Below are positions 8,234-16,049 of a stretch of DNA of 64,000 nt, piece after piece (position 1 is the first letter of the stretch; each line of letters begins with the position of its first letter). Source of the stretch: Nocardioides phosphati. Lineage in GTDB: Bacteria > Actinomycetota > Actinomycetes > Propionibacteriales > Nocardioidaceae. The position numbers and the translations under genes are program-made. The stretch covers positions 579,949-643,948 of the forward strand of contig NZ_BMNI01000001.1 in the NCBI RefSeq assembly GCF_014646375.1, given 5' to 3'. A model generated the notes under the pieces. That model was not told where the DNA came from. It made no database searches and saw only the letters and a list, made by a program, of their open reading frames with translations.

Positions 8234-8845
8234 ATGACGACCATGGAGAAGAGTGTGACGGTCGACGTTCCCGTCCACGAGGTCTATGACCAGTGGACGC
8301 AGTTCGAGTCCTTCCCCAAGTTCATGGAGGGAGTCGAGGAGGTCCGTCAGCTCGATGACACCCACCTGCACTGGAAGGCGCAGATCGCCGGCGTCGAGCG
8401 CGAGTGGGACGCCGAGATCGTCGACCAGACGCCTGACGAGCGGATCACCTGGCGCGCCACGGGCGGTGCGAAGAACGACGGCACTGTGTCGTTCGCGCCG
8501 GTCGAGGGCGGGAAGTGCACGCGGGTGACCCTGCGCATGGACTTCGAGCCCGAGGGCTTCGCGGAGAAGGCCGGCGACATGCTCCACATCGTCCAGAGCC
8601 GCGTCGGTGGTGACCTCGACCGCTTCAAGGACTTCATCGAGCACGCCGGCAGCGCGACCGGTGGCTGGCGCGGCGAGGTGAAGCCCGGTGACGTCGACCG
8701 CGGTGGCCTCGGCAGCATGGGCACGACCGGCACGACCGGCACCACCGGCATGACCGGCACCACCGGTCCCGGCTCGCCCGGCAACGCCGGCTTCGAGGAC
8801 ATGAGCGGCCGCGGTCTCGACGACGGCACGATGCCGCCCGTGTGA
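8234..8845 (+). CDS. SRPBCC family protein with Gly-Thr-Thr repeat tail
   Basis: A 203-residue protein. Residues 1-145 form a START/SRPBCC (polyketide cyclase/dehydrase-like) domain, with the typical opening SVTVDVPVHEVYDQWTQFE and a C-terminal helix ending in DRFKDFIEH. The domain usually forms a hydrophobic ligand cavity; no ligand can be assigned. The tail (residues ~160-180) is a low-complexity run of GTT/GMT triplets, then a Gly-rich end. The ATG at 8234 has a strong GAGAGGAGA ribosome-binding site; the upstream in-frame start at 8189 lacks one. It could be a stress-associated cytosolic protein, but this is only a guess. Confidence 0.85.
   Translation: MTTMEKSVTVDVPVHEVYDQWTQFESFPKFMEGVEEVRQLDDTHLHWKAQIAGVEREWDAEIVDQTPDERITWRATGGAKNDGTVSFAPVEGGKCTRVTLRMDFEPEGFAEKAGDMLHIVQSRVGGDLDRFKDFIEHAGSATGGWRGEVKPGDVDRGGLGSMGTTGTTGTTGMTGTTGPGSPGNAGFEDMSGRGLDDGTMPPV
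8717..8771. repeat. GGCACGACC-type 9-bp tandem repeat
   Basis: About six imperfect copies of a 9-base unit (GGCACCACC / GGCACGACC) encode the GTT/GMT tail of the SRPBCC protein. It stays in frame, so copy-number change would alter tail length without a frameshift. Confidence 0.75.
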
Positions 8846-8873
8846 CCACCGGCTGGTCGGGTACCGGCCGTCC

Positions 8874-9326
8874 ATGAGTGATTCAGGACAGCTGCAGCCC
8901 GACGAGACCCTCGTCGACCGGGGCGTCGACGACGTCCTCGACGAGGGGATCTCACCGCCCGAGAAGCCGCGAGGCGTGGAGGAGTTCGGCACCACGCCGT
9001 ACGAGGAGGAGACGGGGGAGACCCTCGACCAGCGCGTTGCGCGCGAGGAGGACGACCCCGCCTCCCACGTGGCCTACGGCCTGGCGGAGGACGAGGTCGA
9101 CGACGAACCCGAAGTCGATCCCGCCCCCGCCGGGTCGGTCGGCGACGAGCGGTCCGGCCGCCTCGTCGCTCCTGACGAGGGCCTCGGCGACGACACCGAG
9201 AAGGACGAGGTCGCGCGCGACGTCGGCATCGACGGTGGCGCCGCGAGCGCCGAGGAGGCCGCGATGCACGTCGTCAGCGACACCACGACGGAGGAGGGAA
9301 GCCCGGCGTCCGAGCCGCCGGACTGA
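8874..9326 (+). CDS. DUF5709 domain-containing acidic protein
   Basis: A strongly acidic 150-residue protein without signal peptide or membrane segment. Its opening SDSGQLQPDETLVDRGVDDVLDEG and the following PPEKPRGVEEFGTTPYEE match the actinobacterial DUF5709 family, which has no assigned function. The composition (many Asp/Glu, few hydrophobics) suggests a largely disordered protein. It ends five bases before the nucleotidyltransferase gene, so the genes are probably co-transcribed. Confidence 0.8.
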   Translation: MSDSGQLQPDETLVDRGVDDVLDEGISPPEKPRGVEEFGTTPYEEETGETLDQRVAREEDDPASHVAYGLAEDEVDDEPEVDPAPAGSVGDERSGRLVAPDEGLGDDTEKDEVARDVGIDGGAASAEEAAMHVVSDTTTEEGSPASEPPD

Positions 9327-9330
9327 GCAG

Positions 9331-9939
9331 ATGAGGGACTTCCAGTCGCAGCGCGAGCTGCTCAAGTCGGTGGCGACCACGCTGAAGCGCGCGGGCATCC
9401 CCTTCGCCCTCGCCGGTGGGTACGCCGTGTGGTCGCGCGGTGGCCCGGAGAGCACGCACGACGTGGACTTCGTGATCCCGCCGTCGCGGATCGACGACGC
9501 CGTCCAGGCGCTCCACGCCGCCGGCCACGACCCGCACCCCAACTCCGAGGACTGGCTGATGAAGGTCTCCCTCGACGACATCGTCGTCGACCTGATCCAC
9601 CGGCTCCCGATCGGCGACGTCGACGCGGCGCTGCTCGACCGCTGCCACGAGCGGAGCGTCGACTCCGTGCGGATGCCGGTCATGTGCGCGACCGACCTGC
9701 TGATGTGCCGGATGCTCGCCTTCACCGAGCACTCCTGCGACTTCGGGCCGGTGCTCGGCTTCGCCCGCGCCCTGCGTGAGCAGGTCGACTGGGAGGTCGT
9801 GCGGGAGCGCACGCAGCACAACCCGTTCGCCGCGGCGTTCCTGCAGCTGCTGGAGTCACTCGACGTGACGGACCGCCGCTCGCCGCGGGCCGGGGTCACC
9901 GGCAGCATCGACGGAGGAACCCATGAGCGCATCGCCTGA
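9331..9939 (+). CDS. nucleotidyltransferase-fold protein
   Basis: A 202-residue protein with the nucleotidyltransferase core: IPFALAGGYAVWSRGGPESTHDVDFVI has the GG...DxD pattern that binds metal and nucleotide, and VSLDDIVVDLIHR may supply a third acidic residue. It resembles MNT/AbiEii-type and aminoglycoside nucleotidyltransferase-like proteins found singly in actinobacteria. No toxin-antitoxin partner such as HEPN is next to it. The ATG at 9331 follows the previous stop closely. Its 3' end overlaps the metallophosphoesterase gene by 17 bases, indicating translational coupling. The substrate is unknown. Confidence 0.75.
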   Translation: MRDFQSQRELLKSVATTLKRAGIPFALAGGYAVWSRGGPESTHDVDFVIPPSRIDDAVQALHAAGHDPHPNSEDWLMKVSLDDIVVDLIHRLPIGDVDAALLDRCHERSVDSVRMPVMCATDLLMCRMLAFTEHSCDFGPVLGFARALREQVDWEVVRERTQHNPFAAAFLQLLESLDVTDRRSPRAGVTGSIDGGTHERIA

Positions 9940-10666
9940 CCCGGTCCGGATCGCGGCGGTCGGCGACGTCCACATGGGCCCCGACATCCGCGGCCGCTAC
10001 CGCCCCGCCCTGGCCGCCCTGCCCGAGGAGGCGGACCTGCTGCTCGTCGCGGGCGACCTGACCCAGCACGGGCTCGTGGAGGAGGCCGAGGTCTTCGCCG
10101 AGGAGTTCTCCGACCTCGGTGTCCCCGTGATCACCGTCCTGGGCAACCACGACTACCACGCCGACCTGGAGCTCAAGATCCGCAAGGTCCTCAGCGACGC
10201 GGGCATCACGGTGCTCGAGGGGGAGGGCGTCGTCGTGCCCACCCCGGCCGGTGACGTGGGTGTCGCCGGCGCGAAGGGCTTCTGCCTCGGCTTCAGCGGC
10301 CGCCGGGCGTCGTACTTCGGCGAGCCGGAGATGAAGGCGTTCACCGGCCACGGCCAGCACAGCGCCGAGCTGCTCCGCAAGGCGTTCCAGGGGCTCGACG
10401 CGCCCGTGCGGGTCGGGCTGACCCACTTCTCCCCGGTGGTCGACACCCTCAGTGGCGAGCCGCCCGAGATCTGGGCCTTCCTGGGCAATTATCTGCTCGG
10501 CGACGCGATCGACGAGGCCGGCGCCGACCTGGCGATCCACGGACACGCGCACGCTGGCGTCGAGAAGGGTATCACCCCCGGCGGGGTGCCCGTCCGCAAC
10601 GTCGCCCAGCCCGTCATCCGCACGGCGTACCGGGTGTACGACGTGGTCCCCGGAGGCACGCCATGA
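9923..10666 (+). CDS. calcineurin-like metallophosphoesterase
   Basis: A 247-residue phosphoesterase with all expected blocks: GDVHMG (D-x-H), VAGDLTQHG (GD), VLGNHDYH (GNHD), THFSP and HGHAHAG (GHxH), so a two-metal catalytic centre is intact. It is cytoplasmic, with no signal peptide. It overlaps the nucleotidyltransferase gene by 17 bases and the BON gene by 4 bases. Family members hydrolyse phosphomono- or diesters, including cyclic nucleotides. The specific substrate is not predictable, but the neighbour suggests a paired nucleotide-transfer/hydrolysis function. Confidence 0.9.
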   Translation: MSASPDPVRIAAVGDVHMGPDIRGRYRPALAALPEEADLLLVAGDLTQHGLVEEAEVFAEEFSDLGVPVITVLGNHDYHADLELKIRKVLSDAGITVLEGEGVVVPTPAGDVGVAGAKGFCLGFSGRRASYFGEPEMKAFTGHGQHSAELLRKAFQGLDAPVRVGLTHFSPVVDTLSGEPPEIWAFLGNYLLGDAIDEAGADLAIHGHAHAGVEKGITPGGVPVRNVAQPVIRTAYRVYDVVPGGTP

Positions 10667-10926
10667 ACGACGTCCAGCTCGCGCGCCGTCTGGAGCGCGC
10701 GCTCATCGACGACGAGCGGACCCATGAGATGGGTGTCCGGATCGTCGTGGCCGGCGGCCGCATCGTCGCCTCCGGGGAGGTCGCCAGCGAGGAACGCCGC
10801 CAGGCGGTGCTCGCCGTCATCTGCGAGGCCGACCCCGGCCTGCCCGTCTCCGACCAGCTGACGCTGGCCTCGCCGGACGCGCCGCCGCCGTCCGGTCACG
10901 AGCGGATCATCCCGCCCGAGCACTGA
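10663..10926 (+). CDS. small BON-domain-like protein
   Basis: An 87-residue protein whose core VRIVVAGGRIVASGEVASEERRQAVLAVI fits the BON fold (strand-turn-strand-helix), followed by a short Pro-rich tail. BON domains often bind phospholipid or occur in OsmY-like stress proteins. There is no signal peptide, so the location is probably cytoplasmic. An ATGA overlap with the phosphoesterase stop indicates tight coupling. Assignment rests on pattern only. Confidence 0.6.
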   Translation: MNDVQLARRLERALIDDERTHEMGVRIVVAGGRIVASGEVASEERRQAVLAVICEADPGLPVSDQLTLASPDAPPPSGHERIIPPEH

Positions 10927-11144
10927 GCGGTGGGGTCCCGCGGTGTCACGCCGCTTCCGTGCGCGGCACCGCTCTGACCTGCAGAAGAGCGTCTTTCGAC
11001 GTGCAAAACCTGTGACAGGCCCCACGCGATCCCAGCACTCGGCAACCCTGCCGGTGAGGCTGTGCGGTCGTTAGGATCAGGCCCGCTACGGGCCCGGAGC
11101 AGTGTTGCTCCTCGGGCCCGCATCCACAGCGAAACGGAGATCGC

Positions 11145-12674
11145 ATGATCATCGGAGTTCTCAAGGAGGCCCAGGCGGGTGAGACGCGCGTTGCCGCGAC
11201 TCCCGCCACCGTGGCACAGCTCCTGAAGCTCGGCTACGACGTCGTGGTCGAGTCCGGCGCGGGGGAGCTGTCGAGCTTCGCCGACGAGGCGTACGTCGAG
11301 GCGGGGGCGTCGATCGGCGACCCGCTGACCGGCGACATCGTCTTCGGCGTCAACGCCCCGACCCAGGAGCAGCGTGACGGCCTGAAGGCCGGCGCGACGC
11401 TGGTCGCCATTCTCAACGCCCGGCTCGACGCGGACCTCGTGGCGGACCTCGCCGCGCGGCCGATCACGGCGCTGGCGATGGAGACGGTGCCGCGCATCTC
11501 GCGTGCCCAGTCCCTCGACGTGCTCTCCTCGATGGCCAACATCGCCGGCTACCGCGCCGTCGTGGAGGCCTCCCACGCCTTCGGCCGCTTCTTCACCGGC
11601 CAGGTCACCGCCGCGGGCAAGGTCCCGCCGGCGAAGGTCCTCGTGGTGGGCGCCGGCGTCGCCGGCCTTGCCGCGATCGGTGCTGCCGGCTCGCTCGGCG
11701 CGATCGTGCGCGCGACGGACCCGCGCCCCGAGGTCGCCGACCAGGTGAAGTCCCTCGGTGGTGAGTACCTCTCCGTCTCCGACGACACCGAGGTCTCCAC
11801 CACGGGCTACGCCAAGGAGATGGGTGACGACTACAAGGCCAAGGAGGCTGCCCTCTACGCGCAGCAGGCCGAGGACGTCGACATCATCATCACGACCGCG
11901 CTGATCCCGGGCCGCCCCGCGCCCCGCATCATCACCGCCGAGATGGTCGCCTCGATGAAGCCCGGCTCGGTCATCGTCGACATGGCCGCCCAGAACGGCG
12001 GCAACGTCGAGGGCACGGTCAAGGGCGAGAAGATCCTCACCGACAACGGCGTGACGATCATCGGCTACACCGACCTCGCGGGCCGCCTGCCCGCCCAGGC
12101 CTCGCAGCTCTACGGCCAGAACCTGGTCAACCTGATGAAGCTGATGACGCCGGGCAAGGACGGCCAGCTCGTCCTCGACTTCGAGGACGTCGTCCAGCGC
12201 GGCATCACCGTCGTCCGCGAGGGCGAGCTCACCTGGCCGCCGCCGGAGGTCGCCGTCTCGGCTGCCCCCGCCGCGGCTCCGGCTGCTGCCCCGGCCGAGA
12301 AGAAGGAGGCGAAGGCCCCGATGGCCGCCGGCCGCAAGGTCGGCCTGGTGCTGGGTGCCATCGCGCTCTTCTGGCTGCTCAACGCGCTCGCCCCGACCGA
12401 CGAGCTGCGCCGGCACTTCACGGTGCTGATGCTCTCGATCGTCATCGGCTACTACGTCATCGGCAAGGTCGCCCACGCGCTCCACACGCCGCTGATGTCG
12501 GTCACCAACGCCATCTCCGGCGTCGTCGTCGTCGGCGCGCTGCTGACGGTGGCCTCGGGCGACACGACCGTGACCGTCCTGTCGGCCATCGCGATCCTGC
12601 TCGCGTCGATCAACGTCTTCGGCGGCTTCGCGGTCACGCGTCGCATGCTCCTGATGTTCAGCAAGGGGAACTGA
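11145..12674 (+). CDS. pntA: NAD(P) transhydrogenase subunit alpha
   Basis: Proton-translocating transhydrogenase subunit that binds NAD(H) and helps drive NADPH formation from NADH using the proton gradient. At 509 aa it matches the full-length fused alpha subunit. Residues 1-370 form the alanine-dehydrogenase-like domain I with the nucleotide motif [20 protein letters not shown]. An Ala/Pro linker (~375-390) leads to a C-terminal membrane part with about four transmembrane helices (~395-505). The ATG at 11145 begins MIIGVLKE, the usual family start. It precedes pntB by two bases. Confidence 0.95.
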   Translation: MIIGVLKEAQAGETRVAATPATVAQLLKLGYDVVVESGAGELSSFADEAYVEAGASIGDPLTGDIVFGVNAPTQEQRDGLKAGATLVAILNARLDADLVADLAARPITALAMETVPRISRAQSLDVLSSMANIAGYRAVVEASHAFGRFFTGQVTAAGKVPPAKVLVVGAGVAGLAAIGAAGSLGAIVRATDPRPEVADQVKSLGGEYLSVSDDTEVSTTGYAKEMGDDYKAKEAALYAQQAEDVDIIITTALIPGRPAPRIITAEMVASMKPGSVIVDMAAQNGGNVEGTVKGEKILTDNGVTIIGYTDLAGRLPAQASQLYGQNLVNLMKLMTPGKDGQLVLDFEDVVQRGITVVREGELTWPPPEVAVSAAPAAAPAAAPAEKKEAKAPMAAGRKVGLVLGAIALFWLLNALAPTDELRRHFTVLMLSIVIGYYVIGKVAHALHTPLMSVTNAISGVVVVGALLTVASGDTTVTVLSAIAILLASINVFGGFAVTRRMLLMFSKGN

Positions 12675-12676
12675 CG

Positions 12677-14092
12677 ATGGATATCACCACGATCACCGAG
12701 GCGGCGTACGTCGTCGCCGCGCTGCTCTTCATCCTCTCGCTCGCGGGCCTGTCGAAGCACGAGTCCGCCAAGAACGGCCTCACCTACGGCATGGTCGGCA
12801 TGGCGGTCGCGCTCGTCGCGACCATCGTCGCCGTGATCGACGCGAGCGACTACGTCGACGGCCGCGGACTCTCCATCGGGCTCATGCTCGGTGGCGTGGT
12901 CATCGGCGCCCTGATCGGCCTGTGGCGCGCCCGGATCGTCGAGATGACCGGCATGCCCGAGCTCATCGCGCTGCTGCACTCGTTCGTCGGCCTCGCTGCC
13001 GTCGCGATCGGCTGGAACGGCCACGTCCTCGGCTCGCACGAGTCGCTCAACAGCCTGGTCAACATCCACGAGGCCGAGGTCGCGATCGGCATCTTCATCG
13101 GTGCGGTCACCTTCACCGGCTCGATCGTCGCCAACCTCAAGCTGTCGGCGCGGATGAAGTCCGCCCCGCTGATGCTGCCGGGCAAGAACTTCATCAACCT
13201 CGGCTCGCTGGTGCTCTTCGCCGTGCTCACCGCGGTCTACGTCACCGTCGAGGACCACGACACGCAGACGATCATCCTGGGCGCCCTGACCGTCCTCGCG
13301 CTGCTGCTCGGCTGGCACCTCGTCGCCTCCATCGGCGGCGGCGACATGCCGGTCGTGGTCTCGATGCTCAACTCGTACTCCGGCTGGGCCGCGGCGGCGT
13401 CGGGCTTCCTGCTCAACAACGACCTGCTCATCGTCACCGGTGCCCTCGTCGGCTCCTCCGGTGCGTACCTGTCGTACATCATGTGCAAGGCGATGAACCG
13501 CTCGTTCATCTCCGTCATCGCCGGCGGCTTCGGCATCGAGGCCGGGCCGTCCGCCGACGTCGACTACGGCGACCACCGCGAGATCGACGCCGAGGGCGTC
13601 GCCGAGCTGCTCAAGAACGCCTCGTCCGTGGTGATCACGCCGGGCTACGGCATGGCCGTCGCCCAGGCGCAGTACCCCGTCGCCTCGCTCACCTCGCAGC
13701 TGCGCGAGCGGGGGATCAACGTCCGGTTCGGCATCCACCCGGTCGCCGGCCGTCTCCCGGGCCACATGAACGTGCTCCTGGCCGAGGCCAAGGTGCCGTA
13801 CGACGTGGTGCTCGAGATGGACGAGATCAACGAGGACTTCCCGGAGACCGACGTCGTGCTCGTCATCGGTGCCAACGACACGGTCAACCCGGCCGCGTCC
13901 GAGGACCCCTCGTCCCCGATCGCGGGGATGCCCGTCCTCGAGGTCTGGAACGCCAAGGACGTCATCGTCTTCAAGCGCTCCATGGCCTCGGGCTACGCCG
14001 GTGTGCAGAACCCGCTCTTCTTCCGCGACAACTCGGCGATGCTCTTCGGTGACGCCAAGGACCGGGTCGAGGACATCCTCCGCCACCTGTGA
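12677..14092 (+). CDS. pntB: NAD(P) transhydrogenase subunit beta
   Basis: The 471-residue partner of PntA. The N-terminal ~270 residues hold about nine transmembrane helices of the proton channel (domain II). The C-terminal ~180 residues form the NADP(H)-binding domain III, with the hallmark [31 protein letters not shown] and [12 protein letters not shown]. It is co-transcribed with pntA, with a two-base gap, and followed by a strong hairpin terminator. The pair is a membrane source of NADPH and agrees with other NADPH-linked genes in the window (fprA, malic enzyme). Confidence 0.96.
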   Translation: MDITTITEAAYVVAALLFILSLAGLSKHESAKNGLTYGMVGMAVALVATIVAVIDASDYVDGRGLSIGLMLGGVVIGALIGLWRARIVEMTGMPELIALLHSFVGLAAVAIGWNGHVLGSHESLNSLVNIHEAEVAIGIFIGAVTFTGSIVANLKLSARMKSAPLMLPGKNFINLGSLVLFAVLTAVYVTVEDHDTQTIILGALTVLALLLGWHLVASIGGGDMPVVVSMLNSYSGWAAAASGFLLNNDLLIVTGALVGSSGAYLSYIMCKAMNRSFISVIAGGFGIEAGPSADVDYGDHREIDAEGVAELLKNASSVVITPGYGMAVAQAQYPVASLTSQLRERGINVRFGIHPVAGRLPGHMNVLLAEAKVPYDVVLEMDEINEDFPETDVVLVIGANDTVNPAASEDPSSPIAGMPVLEVWNAKDVIVFKRSMASGYAGVQNPLFFRDNSAMLFGDAKDRVEDILRHL

Positions 14093-14130
14093 GCGAGGCC
14101 GCTGCACTGCGCGGCGGCACTTCGGCAGCA

Positions 14131-14156
14131 ACGCCCCGGGCCTTGGCCCGGGGCGT
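14131..14156 (+). terminator. hairpin terminator after pntB
   Basis: A perfect 12-bp inverted repeat, ACGCCCCGGGCC and GGCCCGGGGCGT, separated by two bases, lies 38 bases past pntB. It is followed by TTGCC rather than a long U tract. Confidence 0.8.
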
Positions 14157-14280
14157 TTGCCATGTGCGTCACAGGGGTGGTGTTCAGGGGTTTGGCAGCC
14201 GCTTGCGGGGGTACGATGGGACGACCTTTGCATGTGGCAATAGGTGCTTTCCGTTTTTCTTTCACGCTGGGATGGGGCCC

Positions 14281-15552
14281 ATGGCCAGAACGCTTCGAAT
14301 TCTCCTGCTGCCGCTCGTGCTGCTGCTCGCCCTGGCCGGGGTCACCGCCCCCGCCTTCGCGACCACCACGACGTGGCTCTACAGCGCCGCCTCCGGCGGC
14401 ACCTACGTCAAGCTCGCCAGTGGCCTCGTCACGAGCGACATGACGTCCAAGTCGGGCATCACCGGCACCGCCGTGCCGGCGTCGAACAAGAACTCCGTCG
14501 CGACCGTCAACGTCAGCGGTGTCGTGAGCACGGGTGCCGTCTCGACCTCCAACGCCGCCAGTGCCGTCACCGGTGGCACGCGCGTCCTGACGACGGCCCA
14601 GACCGCGGGCGTCAACGTCCTCAACGGCCTGATCCGCGCCGACGCGATCACCTCGACGATCGACACGCTGCTCAAGCCGGACGGCACCTCGACCGCCACG
14701 GGCTCGACGAACTTCGTCAACCTGCGGATCGCTGGCGTCACCCTGCCGCTCAACCTGCCGAAGAACTACGTGGTCTCGGTGCCCGGTGTCGCGCGCGTCT
14801 CGCTCAACTACTTCGCCACCGGCGAGTCGAAGGGCCAGCGCACGAACATCGGCTGGGCGATCGCGGTCGAGCTGCTCACCGCGCAGGGCAACCTGCCGGC
14901 GGGTGCGACGATCAGCATCAACCCGGAGTTCCAGACCTTCGCCCCGGCTCCGCCGTCCGACGGCGCGCTGCTGACCGGCGAGATGTACGGCACCCGGATC
15001 AAGGCGCAGGTCTCCGACACCGCCGAGGTCGAGTCGCCGGCGACGGCGCGCCTCACCACGCCGCTCGACGGCAGTGACGGCGCGACGCTCACCAACACGA
15101 CCGCGGGCGTCGACCTGCCGGCCGTGCTCACCGTGGGCGCCGTCAAGTCCACGTCGACGTCGACGCGCTTCGGCACGTACAACCAGAACGGCGACATCGT
15201 CAACACCAACGAGGTCGCGGGGGTCAACCTCCTCAACGGCCTGGTCAAGCTCGACGCGCTGAAGGTGGCCACCCACAGCCGCCGTGTCGACGGCGTCTGC
15301 TCCTCGAGCGTGTCGTTCAGCGTCGTCAACCTGTCCGTCGGCGGCAAGGTCATCCCGGTGACGGTCTCGCCCAACACGGTGATCGACGTTGCGGGCATCG
15401 CCACGGTGACCATCAACGGGCAGTACAAGAACGGCTGCCAGGCGGCCGTCCGCGGCATCAAGGTCGTCCTCACGACCGCTCAGGCCGGTCTTCCGGTCGG
15501 TGCGGTGGCCGAGGTCGGCTTCGCCACCAGTCACATCCGCAGCATCAGCTGA
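14281..15552 (+). CDS. choice-of-anchor P family secreted protein
   Basis: A 423-residue exported protein with a signal peptide at residues 1-26 (ARTLRILLLPLVLLLALAG...AFA). The mature part is a beta-rich, Ser/Thr/Val/Ala-rich repeat structure; two related segments, TAGVNVLNGLIRADAI and VAGVNLLNGLVKLDAL, suggest two homologous halves. This matches actinobacterial proteins annotated as choice-of-anchor P. No LPXTG motif, lipobox or C-terminal membrane helix is visible, so anchoring is unclear. The ATG at 14281 is preferred to the ATG at 14272 because GGGG lies at suitable spacing. Its leader, nt 14221-14265, is unusually AT-rich for the region. Confidence 0.75.
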   Translation: MARTLRILLLPLVLLLALAGVTAPAFATTTTWLYSAASGGTYVKLASGLVTSDMTSKSGITGTAVPASNKNSVATVNVSGVVSTGAVSTSNAASAVTGGTRVLTTAQTAGVNVLNGLIRADAITSTIDTLLKPDGTSTATGSTNFVNLRIAGVTLPLNLPKNYVVSVPGVARVSLNYFATGESKGQRTNIGWAIAVELLTAQGNLPAGATISINPEFQTFAPAPPSDGALLTGEMYGTRIKAQVSDTAEVESPATARLTTPLDGSDGATLTNTTAGVDLPAVLTVGAVKSTSTSTRFGTYNQNGDIVNTNEVAGVNLLNGLVKLDALKVATHSRRVDGVCSSSVSFSVVNLSVGGKVIPVTVSPNTVIDVAGIATVTINGQYKNGCQAAVRGIKVVLTTAQAGLPVGAVAEVGFATSHIRSIS

Positions 15553-15571
15553 TCCAGCTGCGCAGCTGGTC

Positions 15572-15604
15572 GACGGCCCCCGGGAGCTCCTCCCGGGGGC
15601 CGTC
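15572..15604 (+). terminator. hairpin terminator
   Basis: A perfect 14-bp inverted repeat, GACGGCCCCCGGGA and TCCCGGGGGCCGTC, with a 5-base loop follows the choice-of-anchor P gene by about 20 bases. Confidence 0.8.
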
Positions 15605-15662
15605 GCCATTTCCGGCGCCCCATTTCCTCCCGGTGGCGTCCGGATCGGTCTAGCCTCGGGCC

Positions 15663-16046
15663 ATGGCTGACCACCCGCTCGACCCGTTCGCGCTCCTCTC
15701 GAAGTCGCAGAAGCTGGCGCTCGACGCCACCACCGGGGCGTTCGACGCGCTCGTGACCGTGGGCCGCACGGCCGCGCAGCCCGACGAGGCGGTCCGTCAG
15801 GTCGCCGCCCTGGTCAACGCCGTCGGCGACCTCGCCTCGGCGAGCGTCCAGCCGCTGCAGGACTTCGTGACCCGTCAGCGCGAGATCGCCGACACCATGG
15901 CGAGCCTCGCCACGGTGCAGGCCGACCTGGCCGTGCTCGTCGAGTCGCTGGCGCACCGCCACGCGGCGGTGGTCCAGTCGCTGGAGAACCTCACGGCGCC
16001 GCTCTTCGGCCTCGTCGCCCGCGAGACGCCGGGCGCCGACACGTAG
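15663..16046 (+). CDS. small helical protein of unknown function (phasin-like)
   Basis: A 127-residue protein made almost wholly of amphipathic helices, with no signal peptide, no membrane segment and no Cys. Stretches such as SKSQKLALDATTGAFDALVTVGRTA and ASVQPLQDFVTRQREIADTMASLATVQADLAVLVESL have heptad-like spacing and recall phasins or granule-binding proteins, but I do not recognise a definite family. The ATG at 15663 is 58 bases past the preceding terminator, so it has its own promoter. A PHA-synthase-like hydrolase lies elsewhere in the window, which offers only weak support. Confidence 0.6.
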   Translation: MADHPLDPFALLSKSQKLALDATTGAFDALVTVGRTAAQPDEAVRQVAALVNAVGDLASASVQPLQDFVTRQREIADTMASLATVQADLAVLVESLAHRHAAVVQSLENLTAPLFGLVARETPGADT

Positions 16047-16049
16047 CCG

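Noticed and set aside
8717..8771. Short tandem repeats considered as a CRISPR array
   Set aside because: The units are 9 bases, adjacent and in frame with a coding sequence; there are no spacers and no cas genes.
9331..9939. The nucleotidyltransferase as the antitoxin of an MNT/HEPN or AbiE system
   Set aside because: No HEPN or other toxin gene lies next to it; the neighbours are a phosphoesterase and a DUF5709 protein.
12452..15609. Long minus-strand frames opposite pntB and the choice-of-anchor P gene
   Set aside because: Low-complexity antisense products without motifs; the plus-strand genes are well supported.
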